NCBI RefSeq assembly: GCF_949987535.1
Contig: NC_080078.1
Location: 47,952,207-48,016,206, forward strand
Source: Balaenoptera acutorostrata
Taxonomy: Eukaryota > Chordata > Mammalia > Artiodactyla > Balaenopteridae
DNA length: 64,000 nt
Reading direction: 5' to 3'
Below are positions 1 to 12,387 of the stretch, in pieces (the stretch's first letter is position 1; every line of letters starts with the position of its first letter). The notes under the pieces were generated by a model, which made no database searches, had not been told where the DNA came from, and saw only the letters and a program-made list of their open reading frames with translations. Made by a program: the position numbers and the translations under genes.

Positions 1-3000
1 ACCTCTGATGTGCTACTGGATGGCCTGAGTGGAGGACTGTGCTAAAAGTACTACACAGTCCCTGAAAGGCACGGGAGGACTGTCACTCTTTCTTGGGGAA
101 GTCTGTAGACCTTGCAGAGCTAAGAAAGTTCCCAGGCAACAAGGTGAGCAGCGTCATCACCAGGAGGCAATGTGACATACCTGAGGCCCTGAAAGGGTAC
201 AGAACAGACCTGGAGTCATATCCCCCAGCAGAGGCCATATTTGGGGATGTCACACACATCTACCTACTATGGAATGGGAAGAGATTTGGAGGAACATGGT
301 GGTGGTTCCTGCTGCAGCAATTTACCAGTGGGAAGATGCCTAAGTATGTGCTGATATGTCTTCATTACAGGCAAAACTTCCTTCCAATGAATGCTTACAA
401 ATTGTAAAGAAAGGAGCATCTAGGTTTGTGTGTGGGGACTACAGAGGGGCACCTTAGACCCAAGGGCAACCAGCGTATTTTCAAAATCAACTCATCTACA
501 GCTCTATCAAGTGAAAACTGCATTTCAGGTTTGGTGGCATTAAAAAAAGCAGTCAGAGAAAAAGCGCCCCCCCCCCCCAGGAGAGGAACCTAAGGAATAT
601 AAAGCAAGTGTCAGGATTCAGCACTCTTAGATTTGCTCAAGCACATCAATGAGTTGAAACAGCTATCTCATAATGAGGATCCTGGGAATAAAAAAAAAAA
701 CAAGTTTAGGTAAGAACCACTTTGTATGAAGGGGCAGTAAACTAACTGAAGTCAATGTAAAAAATTCTGAGTGTTCACCAAAACTGGAGCCCTAGGATAA
801 GTACAGTGCTGGGAATTATATGAGGAATTTGCTACTCTTTTACCTCAGAAATAGATATCGTGACTCAACTGTTAATGATACATAGCAATGGCAAAGTTTC
901 AATAGATTGCATCCAAAAAGAAAGTCAAACACTTATTGGGAATTGACTCACCGAGTGGTTTTCACAGTTATCTAAGACAATTTCCTGTTTTCAAGAACCC
1001 TGTTGTCAGAATCCAGGGCCGAGATCTTAACAATACCTGAATAACTATAAATACTATAAATCAAAGAAGAAAACAGGCTTTCCAATAGAGACAAAAACAA
1101 AATGGTCTGGGGGTGGTGGAGGGGTGGTACGGGCAGCTGGTAAAATCAGGAAACATCCCTGGAGAAAGAAACATCTGAGATGGAACTTGAAAGTGTAGGA
1201 TTTCAATAACCTGAGTTATTAGATGAAGAGGTGGCAAGGAAACAATGAAAAAGTTCCAACAAGAGTGCAGTTAACAACCTACCCTGCAAAAGAATTTCAG
1301 AGACTAAGAACAGAGAAAGGGCAAAACGTAAAAGGCGTATGTATGTTCTTTTGGGAGAAGGGTCAGAAGAGAACTCAGAATAATGTAAGGGAACAAGGAT
1401 AAGGAGAGTAAACAGACCTGGAGGATGGAGCATGTGAGGGAATGAGGTCCTGGGTGGAACAAGGCAGAGGTTAAGACTAAGGGTACCTCTCTGTACTTAG
1501 TTTTAACATGTGTGTAACTGACAACTTAGAGAATTATGTTATTCATAAACAGTGACTATAAAGAATTTCCACTGACAATTGTATTTAATGCCAGAAAATA
1601 ATAAGAACCAACATTAATTAATTTTTTATTGTGCACCTGGCCTCAGGCTCAGTATTTTACACTTGAAATACAATTTTGAATCATTTCTGTATACTCATAG
1701 TACCAGATACCTCCAGAGGGTTTTGGAGCTAAGATTTTAAAAGTACAAGCACTTCCAAGATTGTAAACACCCAACTTGCCAGCACCTTGAAATGAAGAAA
1801 TTGCCATCTTCTCAGCATCCCTCTCTGCCCCCTCTCTACCCTGCCCCCAACTCTACTGGCAACATGGGAGCTGACTGATCCAATACCCCTTCATCAGCAG
1901 TTCTTATTTTCCCCTTCAGAGTTCTGTGTGATACATGAACCCTCAGCCCCACTCAGGACTTCAGTACTTCATGGCTCATTCGGCACCACCTCAGAAAACC
2001 TCCTTCATGTCCACAAACTTTCCCTTTGTCAGATGCTTTCTTCTGCCTCAGCTCTTGCCCAGTTACCTCTGGAATCTCAACCCACTTACTCTATCTTTTG
2101 CTCTTACTCTTTTCTGTTACTCATTCTATTTTTAAGTCAAAGGGGAACTTAATCATGTTGAGAAATGGAAGAGCATCTACCACCAATGCTATTTTGAAAA
2201 AAAGAAAGCTCATATATTGTGAAGTAAAATTGCACAGTAAAATAAACCCTACTTCACCTTTAAGTATATCCAGAATTCCTCTCTAAAATCTACATTAACT
2301 TGTATATGTATATCCTGATTTTCTAAGTATATCATATTTGTCTTACGCTTCAGAACTGAAATATGGTAATTCTTCGTCATTTTTTCCTATTTTAAGAAGT
2401 AAAATAGTATTTTCTGAAATTTCTTACTGTAAATTAATATTATTTCTTCTACACTATGGGTGAAACAAATTTTATAGGCTAAACTAAGATCCTAACCCAT
2501 TTAGAAAATTGATTGTTCATGAAAATGAACTGCACGCTAAACTAATTTATAAATATACCTTTTTAATACAATCTCTTTGTATGTTGGAAACTGTCTGAAT
2601 ATGAAGATAAAGCATATTATGATATTGTCATGCAAATGATGACATGAAGTATCTAACTAAACATTAGTGATGCCTTTTCCAAGACCATTAATTAATCTTT
2701 GCACTAGATCAGTTATGCCATCAAATACTCTTATTTTACCCTTAACATTTCTCATCAGTTTTCTATGCACTTGAAATGTTTAAGAAAATTAACTCAAATA
2801 TAAGATGCAAAACATATTAAGAGTTGAAGACCTTCCCAAAGTCTAGTTTTGATATGTCTAACAGCATATCAAAAGAGCTTTATAAATTCTTCTGTTGTTT
2901 TTATGACTTGAAAATTACAATGAGCCAGGCAAGCAATCTGTATAGTAAATAATGAATTAATAACCTACCTAATTTCAAAAAGGGATTCAAGATCAGCTTA

Positions 3001-4469
3001 TCTGAAAGCATATAATTAAGCAAGATACAATGAATTAAACACAAGCCAGAAAAAGAAAAAAGGAAAGTGAGATGGAAAAAATAGGTAGATTTATATACAG
3101 ACACATGTCATGAAATATTGGGACTATGAGGGGGTCCCCAGATCTGGTTCTTAGAGTTCTAGAAGCCAATCTAAAGAGAAAAAAAATTATCAATTGCAAG
3201 ATTCACAGTGTTTACAAAGTAAAAACTAACCTAATGGTGCTTATCTAAGGATGAGAACAGCTGTTACTGATACTGAACTCCTAAAGAGATCCTCAGCATC
3301 TTCAATGATACCCTTAGAGTAATCTGAATGACGGGATCCATATTCTCCACATAAGTAGGCATAAGCACACCAAAGCCTAGTTGGATAAAACCAGCTCCAT
3401 GGGAGGCTATGCAAGTGTTGCCCAGGGAATGGGTCCCCCATGGACTGAGTTATGAACAGCTTTAGATCATCTGTAATAATATATGGACTAATTATCTTTC
3501 AGTCAAGCTTGCATAAATATTCATTCCTAGCCCGTGTTTTGAAATGTGCCAAATTCACCTGCCTGGATCCAGCTACTTAGTGTGGCTGGGGAAATATAGA
3601 ACTGCATGCTTTAATAAACAGTGAAGCTCAGGGAAGCATTCTGGATATGAAATTGCCATTGAACAATCTATGCAGATTACTTCTGCTTTCCACAATAAAC
3701 AAGTGTTGCTATTATCCTAAAATGGATAATGATATTATAAATACTTACTTAAGTAACAATGCTATATAAATCCAATGGCACAAGTGATATGCTGGTCAAA
3801 CAAACACACACACAAAAACAAGGCACTAGAAAACTGAAATTACTATGCTTATTTTTCTCCTTTAATAAATATGAAATCAGTGAAGTTTATATACAGACTT
3901 TTAAAAAGAGCCATATTGGATCTATTTTTTTTAATAAGCTGTCTACCCAAGAAAATAACATTATTGTCCAAACTGGTACTTTAATTGCTTGAAACTAAAT
4001 GAAGTTTACTCTTTTAAATTCCCACGACACATTTCAGAGTGTTATAGCTTTGATCCTCAAATTTATCTAACAGGGTTTTTTTCACTTTGTTTTGTTTTTC
4101 AACTTGCTACACAGAAGTGAAATATAATAAATTAAGGTTTTAATGTACTCTGTCAATGAAGAAAGTGATTTCCTTTTAAAAGCTTGACTGTATTACTCAT
4201 TTGCTAAGTTGTACTAAACTTAGCGTTACTTCTTTCAGATATTTAATTCAAAAATGCCATCTTTTGCAATAAATTTATAAATTAGTATAAATACATATGA
4301 CTCAAATTTTAAACAATGTCTTTTTGTTCTTGTTACATTTGTTAGAAATGTTTTCATAGGGATAAGGGCATGTGGGCTAATGCCTCAACAGATCAAGATG
4401 GGGGATACAGGTAAGTCATTAACTATGAAGGGGCATGGCAAGCTTCTGATTTATAGTTGAAATTAATCC
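1..4469. other. Unrecognised AT-rich non-coding block
   Basis: I see no gene or confidently named transposon here. The longest frame (93-407, plus strand, 104 codons) has no motif I recognise and no upstream promoter signal. A minus-strand frame at 3241-3441 has a protein-like composition but matches nothing I know. The rest is AT-rich with short homopolymers. Very old, decayed repeats may be hidden in it. Confidence 0.6.
567..578 (+). repeat. Poly(C) tract, 12 nt
   Basis: Twelve uninterrupted C residues. Such runs are length-unstable and prone to sequencing error. Confidence 0.9.
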
Positions 4470-4477
4470 ATTATAAT

Positions 4478-5065
4478 CTTGGTGATCACCTACGATGTGC
4501 CAAGCAAATTATGAGTAACAGGGATATAAATAATAAACAGGAGATAAGGTTCATACTGTCATGAAGCTCACAACCTAATGGAAAGGTCAACACATTTTTT
4601 TTTAATTTAATTTAATTTATTTTTTATACAGCAGGTTCTTATGAGTTATCTATTGGAAAGGTCAACACATTTTTTAAAGCCATAGACTTAAAGTGATACA
4701 GACATTAAACAGAATCTGTGAGAAGAGTAACAGGGGATGTCATTGGATAGGTGGTCAGACAAGGCCACTCTGAGGAGGGGATATGCTTAAGATTCACCAG
4801 AAGGAGAAGGAGTCAAGTACGCAAAGAGTAACCTAGGAAGAAAGAACAGAAAGTTGGAAGATCCTGAAGTAGGAAAAAGCTTGAGACGTTTTAGGAACTG
4901 ATGGAAACCAAGGTAGCTGGAGTTCAGTGAACAATGGATGAGCAGGAGATGAATTGGGTAGAGGCCAAATCATGCAGGGTCATGAAAGTTTCAGCAAGAG
5001 CCTTGATTTTATTCTAAGGAAATGGAAAAACCCTAAAGGACTGTGAAGACTGGCCAGGATAAGGG
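4478..5065 (-). mobile_element. Old L2 LINE fragment, antisense
   Basis: The segment carries the antisense L2 3' region: a degraded 'tgtgccaggcac' start (tacgatgtgccaagca), then the 'catgaagctcacaacctaatgg' stretch, 'ggccactctgaggagg', 'agccttgattttattcta' and 'tggaaaaaccctaaagg'. The copy is strongly diverged, as expected of this ancient mammalian LINE. It is interrupted at 4601-4653 by a short L1 insertion. Confidence 0.65.
4601..4653 (-). mobile_element. 53-bp micro-insertion of L1 3' end with long TSD
   Basis: A T-rich run followed by 'tatacagcaggttcttat' is flanked by a perfect 22-bp direct repeat (4579-4600 and 4654-4675) starting tggaaaggtcaacac. The insert matches the left part of the larger antisense L1 3' end at 31204-31426. 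An extremely 5'-truncated L1 inserted in antisense orientation by target-primed reverse transcription explains the repeat and the terminal T tract. Confidence 0.8.
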
Positions 5066-7236
5066 CAATGCATTTAGAAAAAAGAACAAATTAACAAAAT
5101 TAAACTTTCCTTAATGACCCAAGATGCTAAAAAGTCTTAAGAGATCATTTTTAAAAGATGTAGAAATATCAGTTAAACAAAATCAAGTAAACTGAGTATA
5201 GCATCTAACAAATGTTACATTTGGAATATGGACAATCTTGGTGGTGTTTTCTGTTTGTTTGTTTGAGGCTCTTCCTTTTGATGGAATATTTATTTCCTCT
5301 TAATTTCACACATGCTGACCCAGACAGAAGCCTCTAAGATTCTTAGAATTATGTTTCCCTCCAAAGAAAAAAAGACATAGAAAAGTACAAAGGATAATAT
5401 AATGAACACTTGTGTTCTCAAACTATTAAAAGTTTTGATTTTTTTCAGATTTAGCCACTAGAGCAATTATGTTAATATAACACATTTTGTACTAAATTTT
5501 GACCCTCTCAAAAGCAACCTAAATAATCCTCTCAAAAACTACGTCCTATTTTCCTGGTAGATAAGACAATAAATCCACTGAATTTACTAGACTTTGTCAG
5601 TCAAATTTCAATGTAACCACTGTTCATGAGGGGTGCAATTCTCAGGTAATTTTACTTACAACCAAAAAACAATGTATAAGAAGCTGTTAGGCACTTGTGT
5701 CTGATTTAAACAGCATATACAGCATTCTGGAGTATATGAGGTAAGAAATGTTCCTGGTGGGGTGACCTCATCCAAAATGCCTCTAAGGAGGAATGGTGAG
5801 AACATAGCTGAGATGACCTCATCAGAAATGACCCAAAGCTGGAGTGGTGAGAACAAGGCTGAGGTGACCTCATCTGAAGTGGCCCAGGGCTCTCACGGTC
5901 AGGGCATCAGGAGAGAGTGGGCACCCCTGCTCTGATGAAGTCTCCAGCACACATCACTCTGATTCCTCCATGTGTCCTAATTCGAAGGATGATCTCAGAG
6001 ACAGAGGCTGGAAGATGAATCCTGACCTAGAGTCGTCACCCATCAAGGCAGAACCTATGCCGTGATTGCTGAGCCATTGTCAGCTGACAAGAAAGAAGCC
6101 AAGCTCCTCTCAGGACACACATGGCATACCTTTGCTTACTGTAAGGTCCCATAGGGTCTTGAGACCTTAAAAACAACGTGATTCTTTTATCAGCAAGCAA
6201 ATAAATAAACAAAACCCAGGAAGTTTCTTCCATTGTGTCCTTGGCTCAACAAAAACTATGATCTTTTAAATTCATGTTCGTCCACCATCCCCTTGGCATC
6301 TCTCACAAAAATCCATTTTATCTAAAAATGTCTCACATGCAGGAGTTTCTGCATCCTGGGATGACAGATATCTTCTGATTTCAAATGTACAAGCCAAAAA
6401 CATATTTTTCACAATGCTTGCTATATGGGGCAGAGTGTTCTTGGGGAAACTATTTTAGGGCCCCAAAGTCTTCAGTTCGTGGGTTTACATGCCACTTTCA
6501 GTTCACAGCCCTGTGCATAACTGTGACAACTAACAGATGAAAAGAAACACTCTAAGCCCACTAAACACTCAATATCCTATTCTCTGTGTTCCCCAAATGA
6601 GAGAAACTGAATGTAAGCAACCACTAATTGACAGCAGCCGCTAACTGACACAGATACAACTACTTTCATAATCTATTTGCTACCCTCATAATCCTTTCAC
6701 CACTGTTTATCTCTTGGTAGCTGAGGTTTGAGACAAAATTAGAAGCATACTGCTCTGGATTCTCTTCCATGAAATTTAAAAAAAGAGGTTCAGCATATGA
6801 TGGATGTTTTTAGAGAAAATATTTGCATTTTTAATAATATAATGCCAACTATATCATAATCTCTACAGAGGTGGAGACTATGTCCATCCTATTTTCCAAG
6901 GGCGCCATATTACCTTCACATGGTAAGTACTCAATCAGTATTTGTTGAATTAATGTTGAATGATCTGAAGTGTAACATGATAAGTAGAAACATAGAAAAT
7001 ATGTATTGAATGTGGCTCGCTTACTATTGGTAGCTTATTTTTACAGAAGTATTTTATTAAAAATAATTGATGTAGATTTCTACCTGCCTCTCCATTCCCG
7101 TTTTGTTTGTTATTATCTTGTATCAGCATGAAGCCAGATGAAAACTGATCTACTTTCACAACATGTTTCCTTCTGTTATAAAATCACAGTTCCCAGTTTA
7201 AATAAAAATGTAGATTTGGACATGATGCTTTAGTGG

Positions 7237-7238
<2 letters not shown>
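5066..7238. other. No gene seen; contains a 51-bp minisatellite
   Basis: No coding region or confidently named transposon is visible. The only structured element is the minisatellite at 5760-5895. The remainder is ordinary AT-rich sequence with short runs. Confidence 0.55.
5760..5895 (+). repeat. 51-bp tandem repeat, about 2.5 copies, each with TGACCTCA
   Basis: TGACCTCATC starts at 5763, 5814 and 5865, an exact 51-bp period. Units one and two also share 'ggtgagaaca-agct' endings, and the third unit is partial. Units differ by scattered substitutions, so the array is not recent. Because 51 is divisible by three the minus strand reads through it in one frame (5656-5856), which gives a repeated pseudo-peptide rather than evidence of a gene. 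TGACCT is the reverse complement of the nuclear-receptor half-site AGGTCA. Confidence 0.85.

Positions 7239-7279
<41 letters not shown>
7239..7279 (+). repeat. (AC)n microsatellite
   Basis: About 20 uninterrupted AC dinucleotides, likely polymorphic in length. Confidence 0.97.
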
Positions 7280-7282
<3 letters not shown>

Positions 7283-7754
7283 TTGTTAGTACCCAAGTCC
7301 TTAGAATGCCCAGCATTCCCAAATGGGATGCTCTTCTCTACTGATTAATGCAGGATTGCACAGGGCTGTGTTCTAGGATTTGGTTATCCCCCTTTTAACT
7401 CAAAACCTCTGTCTTATTAAAGAAACTGCATAGTGATAATTTTCTTTAGAAATGTATGAACAATACTGTAAGTTATCGGATCAACCAAGATGCTGTAACA
7501 TAAGACTTATATTTTCTTTTATTCTCAATATGACTTCATTTGAACAGAATTCTTCTGGTGTAATCTGACTATATAAGTACGAGAAGAAAGCAATACATAA
7601 AAGTAGAACAAGACATTTGAATTAAAAATGACAATTTTTTATATTGATAGTGATCTATTTATGCTCTAACAATTCAAGGTTTCTCTTTATAAATACACAT
7701 GCACGTATACCCACACCTACACTTATACATTTATTGTAAATATATAGAACGTAT

Positions 7755-8860
7755 TTTACGCACCAAGTCCTGGGTTTGATGCTGGTAAGACAGTGATGAT
7801 CAAAAGCAGACTTGATCCCAGGTCTTCTCAAACTTTCAGTCCAGTGGGCGAAATGTTCTTAATGAAATAATCCCATAGCAAAATGCAAACTCACCACTGT
7901 GGCCAGCAGTGGAGATCTATGTGGAATGGTTAGAGCATATATGAGAGGCATGTGGTTTTGTTGGGAGGGATGGACGGAGCTGTTTCATTCAGGGGCAGGG
8001 ACTTTCTGGCACAGGAATGAAGCGGGATCTGAAAGATGAGGAGGAAGTAAGCAGGCAGAGATGGGGAGGATTGTGAAGTCTGGCTCTGAAATTCAGGGGA
8101 GCTAAATACACATGGATGTAACCCTCAAACAATGGGGAGCCAGTGGGTACACACAACTAGCTGCCCATTCTGCAGGCATATCATTATAGGTCCTATTCTT
8201 CATCCTCCCAAGGTCCTGTAGAATCAAGCCACCATTGCCTATAGCAGCAGCCTCAGGAAAGCACTCTTACAATGGCTTTTCCTTCTTTTCTTGTTCACTC
8301 TCACCACTCCTTCACTGGTAGTTCCTGGTTCCACCTTCCAAATAAAAGCCCTATAAGACTCTTATCTCACGTTATGCTTTTTGAAGAACTGCAAACCAAG
8401 ACACTAAGCACGACATGGGATGAGAGGAGGACAAAAATGTATAGGTCTGTTAGGCATTTTATCTCTATCCATTCAGTGGGTGTTTCAGCCACTGAAGGTG
8501 TGTTTGAAAGGATGGAAATAATTAGACTTCTTTGTCAACAAGGTCTTTCTGGATGCGGTGCCGAGATCAGATGAGGAAAAGACGGGATGAGGTTCAGAAG
8601 TTATTACCATGGTCCAGGTGAGAAAGGATGGTGGGTTACACTCGGGAGGAACCACAGTGACAGAAAGAAGAAGATGGATTCCAGAGTTATTTAGGTAACA
8701 AAAGTAATAGCATTTGATGATAAAAGCAGAGCATCAAGGATGGCTGCTAGTCTTCTGGCACATACAACTCAATGGATGTGGCACCATTCACTGAGCTAGG
8801 AAGCACTGAAGAAGTTTCGGGTACAATGGGGGAGATATTAGGAATGCTTTAAATCTAGGT
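7755..8860 (-). mobile_element. L2 LINE fragment, antisense, interrupted
   Basis: Two stretches resemble antisense L2: about 7755-8160 (order of motifs: 'caccaagtcctggg', 'tcagtccagtggg', 'tctgaaagatgagga', 'aatggggagccagtgg') and about 8535-8860 ('aggtctttctgga', 'accatggtccaggtgagaa', 'tcaaggatggctgc', 'gagatattagg'). A different repeat-like segment at about 8165-8400 separates them. Boundaries are approximate because the copy is old. Confidence 0.6.
8165..8400 (+). mobile_element. Ancient LTR-like repeat inside L2
   Basis: It resembles segments at 32390-32860 (same strand) and 58795-59110 (opposite strand). Shared landmarks are a pyrimidine-rich stretch, 'ccaaataaaagccc', and an end like 'cttatctca...gaagaactgcaaacc'. 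I recognise the pattern as a common old mammalian repeat but cannot name the family with confidence. Confidence 0.4.
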
Positions 8861-8905
8861 TGAATCTGAGTTATCTTTAAGGTATCTCAGAAGAACCATA
8901 AAATA

Positions 8906-8908
<3 letters not shown>

Positions 8909-8969
<61 letters not shown>
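8909..8969 (+). repeat. (AT)n microsatellite
   Basis: About 30 uninterrupted AT dinucleotides; self-complementary and able to extrude a cruciform. The minus-strand frame through it (8855-9046) with alternating Ile-Tyr is an artefact of the repeat. Confidence 0.97.
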
Positions 8970-8972
<3 letters not shown>

Positions 8973-9299
8973 TCTGGAACCCACAGGAGAAATTCAAGCA
9001 TTTCTAATTTCATCTTTATTTCCATGGCAATGGGATTCATGAACAATGGGAAAAAATAAATAAATAAGAAGAGGGTGAAGTATCAGGTCTTGAGTATTTT
9101 CAACTGAGTATTTATGAAGCTGGATTGGCAAAGGAGACTGAATAGGGTGGGCCAGAGGGATGGGATGAAAATCAAGGGACTGTTTCATCACAGAAGCCAG
9201 AGGAAGAGGGTATATCAGAAGGAAGGCAAAGGTGTACAGTGCCCTTACTACTGCGTAGGTAAGAGGTAGGTAGGTAAGATTACTGTGATAGACTGTACT

Positions 9300-9692
9300 A
9301 TTAGCACCAATTCTTCACCTGCCCATGCATCCACATTCTTTATACAGTCACTCTGCAATTTCACCCACTAAAAGAGATGGAGTATATTTTCCCATTTGTA
9401 TTTTATTAGCCAAGTAACTTGCTTTGGCCCAAAGAAAAAGGTAGAACTGAAGGCATGCAGCTACTGAGCACTTCTACTTGCCTTCTTGCACTTCTGCTAT
9501 CCTCATGAGAAGGACTTGCCTGGTCTAGCCAGTGAGTCCCAGGGGAAAGACAGACAGTAGAACAGAGCCCAGTGGTCCAACAGATGCACAGATGTAAGAA
9601 CTAAATAAGCGCCTAGGGTTGTTTGCCCCAAAGTTTTGTCATTGTTTATTACGCAGCATTGTCTTGACAACAGAAAACTAACACACTAACTA
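9300..9692 (+). mobile_element. Ancient LTR-like repeat
   Basis: Landmarks are 'ttggcccaaag', 'gacttgcctggtctagcc', 'agatgcacagatgtaagaactaaata' and a terminus like 'ttgtttattacgcagcattg...aactaacac'. The same layout occurs at 36725-37105 (plus) and in reverse at 15415-15905. The terminus resembles the ends of old MaLR-type LTRs; the family name is uncertain. Confidence 0.5.
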
Positions 9693-10660
9693 AAACCTAT
9701 CTGCCAGATTAAGGATGGAGGTCATTAATTGGCATAGATTAGTTTTGCTATGAGGAGAAGGACATAGATAGGGTGGTGGGAGAAGCACATGGATTTGAGA
9801 GACGTTGCGTGTGCACACGCCTATATGTCTTAAATGGCTGAAGCCTAAGCATGAAAAAATGTTAATGGAAATGGAAAGATTCCCAAGAAGAGGGAAAAAC
9901 TGAATCACCAAGATAAAGAAAGAAGATATGATAGATGCCATTTGAGAGATTAGGTAACGTGTGATGGGGGTTCACATTTGACATAGGTCAAAGGTGAGGC
10001 TGGGAAGCCTTGTAAAGGAAACAGAGGGCTGGATTCATGGGTGCTACTCCCAGGCAATGGTGTCAGTTGTTCTTTATTTTGTACTCATTTCCACAAAAAT
10101 GAAACTCAAGTACACTGCAGTTAAAGTTTGGTAGCATATACTCTTAAATGTCATTTATAATGATATAAAATCTTACCATTCTTTAATCAAAGGCCTCACT
10201 ATTGAAAAAAAAAAAAAGAATGAAACTTCTGTAACTTGTACATGAGGTCTAGTATAGAATGCTAAAAACACTAAAATATTAAAATGAAAAGAATTAAGTA
10301 AAAGAAATGTATCTGTCATAAACCAGATTAGTTATTTGCCATTTAGTTCATTTACAAAATATTTTTTAAAAGATAACATTATCAGTTTTCATATTAAGTA
10401 TATTTTATTATACTTTCATTATTTTATTAATTATAAAAATTGATTAGAACACTTCAAATTCTGATAACAATAGATAAAACGTTTACTATTCTAGTAAAAG
10501 TAAATTCTAGAAGATGGGTATTTTTAAGAAACGTGACTTAATATTCAGATGAACATTACTAACTTTTAAAAAGCCAGTGTAAATTCTCTATAATTTTTTA
10601 CTATTTTCTAAATCATATTTTAATCCCAAATAGGTTTATATACTATTACAAAACATACTT
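9693..10660. other. No feature recognised
   Basis: AT-rich sequence with a 14-nt A run near 10206. No gene, clear transposon or RNA structure is visible. Confidence 0.55.
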
Positions 10661-10669
10661 AGCAGTTTT

Positions 10670-10812
10670 AAATTTTATTTTATTTTATTTTTTTATTTAT
10701 TTTTGCCACACCGTGTGGCTTGTGGAATCTTAGTTCCCCAACCAGGGACTGAACCCGGGGCCATGGCAATGAAAGGACCGAGTCCTAACCAGTAGACTGC
10801 CAGGGAAGTCCC
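10670..10812 (-). mobile_element. CHR-type SINE (short form), antisense
   Basis: Read on the minus strand it opens 'gggacttccctggcag', contains a degraded pol III B box ('gggttcagtccctgg') and 'gccacacggtgtggc', and ends in an A-rich tail seen as T-rich DNA at 10670-10705. A 9-bp direct repeat, agcagtttt, lies at 10661-10669 and 10813-10821. This is the short cetartiodactyl tRNA-derived form (CHR-1-like). Confidence 0.88.
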
Positions 10813-11150
10813 AGCAGTTTTTATTTTAAACTTAGACTCTCATAGGATATGAAATTAAGAGATAAATAATAAAGGATAATTTCCAAAACCAAGAGAATAT
10901 TCTAATTTCTTATAAAAATTTCATATTTTCAAATTCTATTATGTTTTAAAATAAGATTTACCCCAAGATACCACGTTCTATTGGAAAATTAATGTTTATT
11001 CCTGATCAGAAGTAATGCTAAAAATCTATCTTTGCAGGCCTATGTAAGATTAAATAAAACCATCTCATATTACTGAAATGAAATCAGTATCTGAGAAAAG
11101 AATAAAGAAAAAAATTAGAATTCTTGTTTTTAATGAAATTTTCTGAATTA

Positions 11151-11230
11151 TTGGGTTGGCCCAAAAGTTCGTTTGGGTTTTTCTGTAAGACGTTACTGAA
11201 AAACCCTAACAAACTTTTGGGCCAACCCAA
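11151..11230. mobile_element. Mariner-derived MITE, 80 bp near-perfect hairpin
   Basis: The ends are inverted copies of ttgggttggcccaaaagtt, continuing inward as an about 32-bp terminal inverted repeat with two mismatches. The element is flanked by TA on both sides (11149-11150 and 11231-11232), the target duplicated by Tc1/mariner transposases. Almost nothing lies between the arms, so it encodes no transposase and is a non-autonomous derivative. The sequence matches the mariner MITE I know from cetartiodactyl genomes. A plus-strand frame crossing it (11124-11360) is incidental. Confidence 0.93.
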
Positions 11231-12387
11231 TACATATTTAGTTACAAGTTCTTACTTTTTAATTTTGACCAAAAATCTGCACAGTACTCTATTAATTATT
11301 CACATTTTACATGTGTGGGGTTTTTTTGGAAGTTCTAAGCAACACCATATAGTAGATTAATCTTAGAAGTTTTCTATGGTTAAAACATAATATTCTCTTT
11401 AGAGAGATGATGACATGTACCTGAAGGGCACTTCCTTTATTCCCTTCCTCCTTCCTTCCTTCCTTTCTGCCTCCCTGCCTCCCTAACCTACTAGAAAATC
11501 TAAACGGTACAATTCATATCAAACCATCACCCTTGCACTGAGAAAGTCTGAACGCATTGCCACGACAGCACTTGTTCAATCTCTGATGGCAGATACAAGC
11601 AGGTGGAGGGCTAGGCACATTTTCATTGCAATACTGTGTGATATAAAGTTACACAAATAGTAGCAGTCTTAACTTTCATGTGGCATGGGCTATAATTCAC
11701 TTTCTCCCCAAGCAAAATGAAGAAGCCTTGAGAAAACACTGAAATATAGTAGCGTTTGGGTCACCACATCAATTGTTGCTCACATGAGACAAGACCCAAA
11801 GAGGCAAAGTTGAACTCATGGAACCGTAAGAGATTTGCTAGCTAACATAGTTCCTTTGTGAAGAGTATGAATTCTTATAAATTAATGACTTGGGCTGGAA
11901 TCAAAACCAAGATCCCTACTGTCCCATTATTAATGTCTATACTCCAGGTTTCTATGGATATATCCAGTCTTTCTCAGTTGCTCCATGGGGCATGGAGGAC
12001 AGAGAAACTGACTGTTTCTAACAGCTATTGCTACTGCCTAAGAACCATGGCCCGCTCAACACAGCAAGCTAGGGGCAAATCCCTCGCCCTTGCAATTCTG
12101 AAGGCAATTCGAGTTGAAATAGCATTAACTAGTTTGGAAACTGGGTAGCAACTGGTACAATGTTAATCTAGAAGTAGATAAACTTCTTGAGATAATATAA
12201 AGGCTTTCTAGAGTCCATCCTTTTTATACTTAGCAACAAAATATTTAAGCCAATGTCTTTTAATTAATAGTTTTCTAAATCTCTTCTGTATCCTACTTAA
12301 GTTTTTTAATAGTCAAATGTATGTATTAAAGGTGACCCCTCCACGCACAGACATGTTAATATAAACTCTTTCTGCTTCTCGAGAGTT
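11231..12387. other. No gene seen; contains a CCTT-rich tract
   Basis: A pyrimidine tract of CCTT/CCTG units occupies about 11440-11486. An open frame at 11858-12148 has no recognisable domain, and I do not regard it as a gene. The rest is unremarkable. Confidence 0.55.

Noticed and set aside
93..407. 104-codon open frame at the window start
   Set aside because: No domain, no homologue I recognise, no promoter or splice context; the length is unremarkable for random sequence in 64 kb.
3241..3441. Minus-strand frame with protein-like composition (contains CGEYGSRHSDYSKG) preceded by an AG acceptor-like site
   Set aside because: Weak polypyrimidine tract, the frame stops before any good donor site, and no family is recognised. 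Could be checked by protein search.
5656..5856. Minus-strand frame with an internally repeated peptide
   Set aside because: The repeat follows from the 51-bp minisatellite being a multiple of three.
5760..5895. CRISPR-like array
   Set aside because: Units are contiguous without unique spacers, and the DNA is mammalian.
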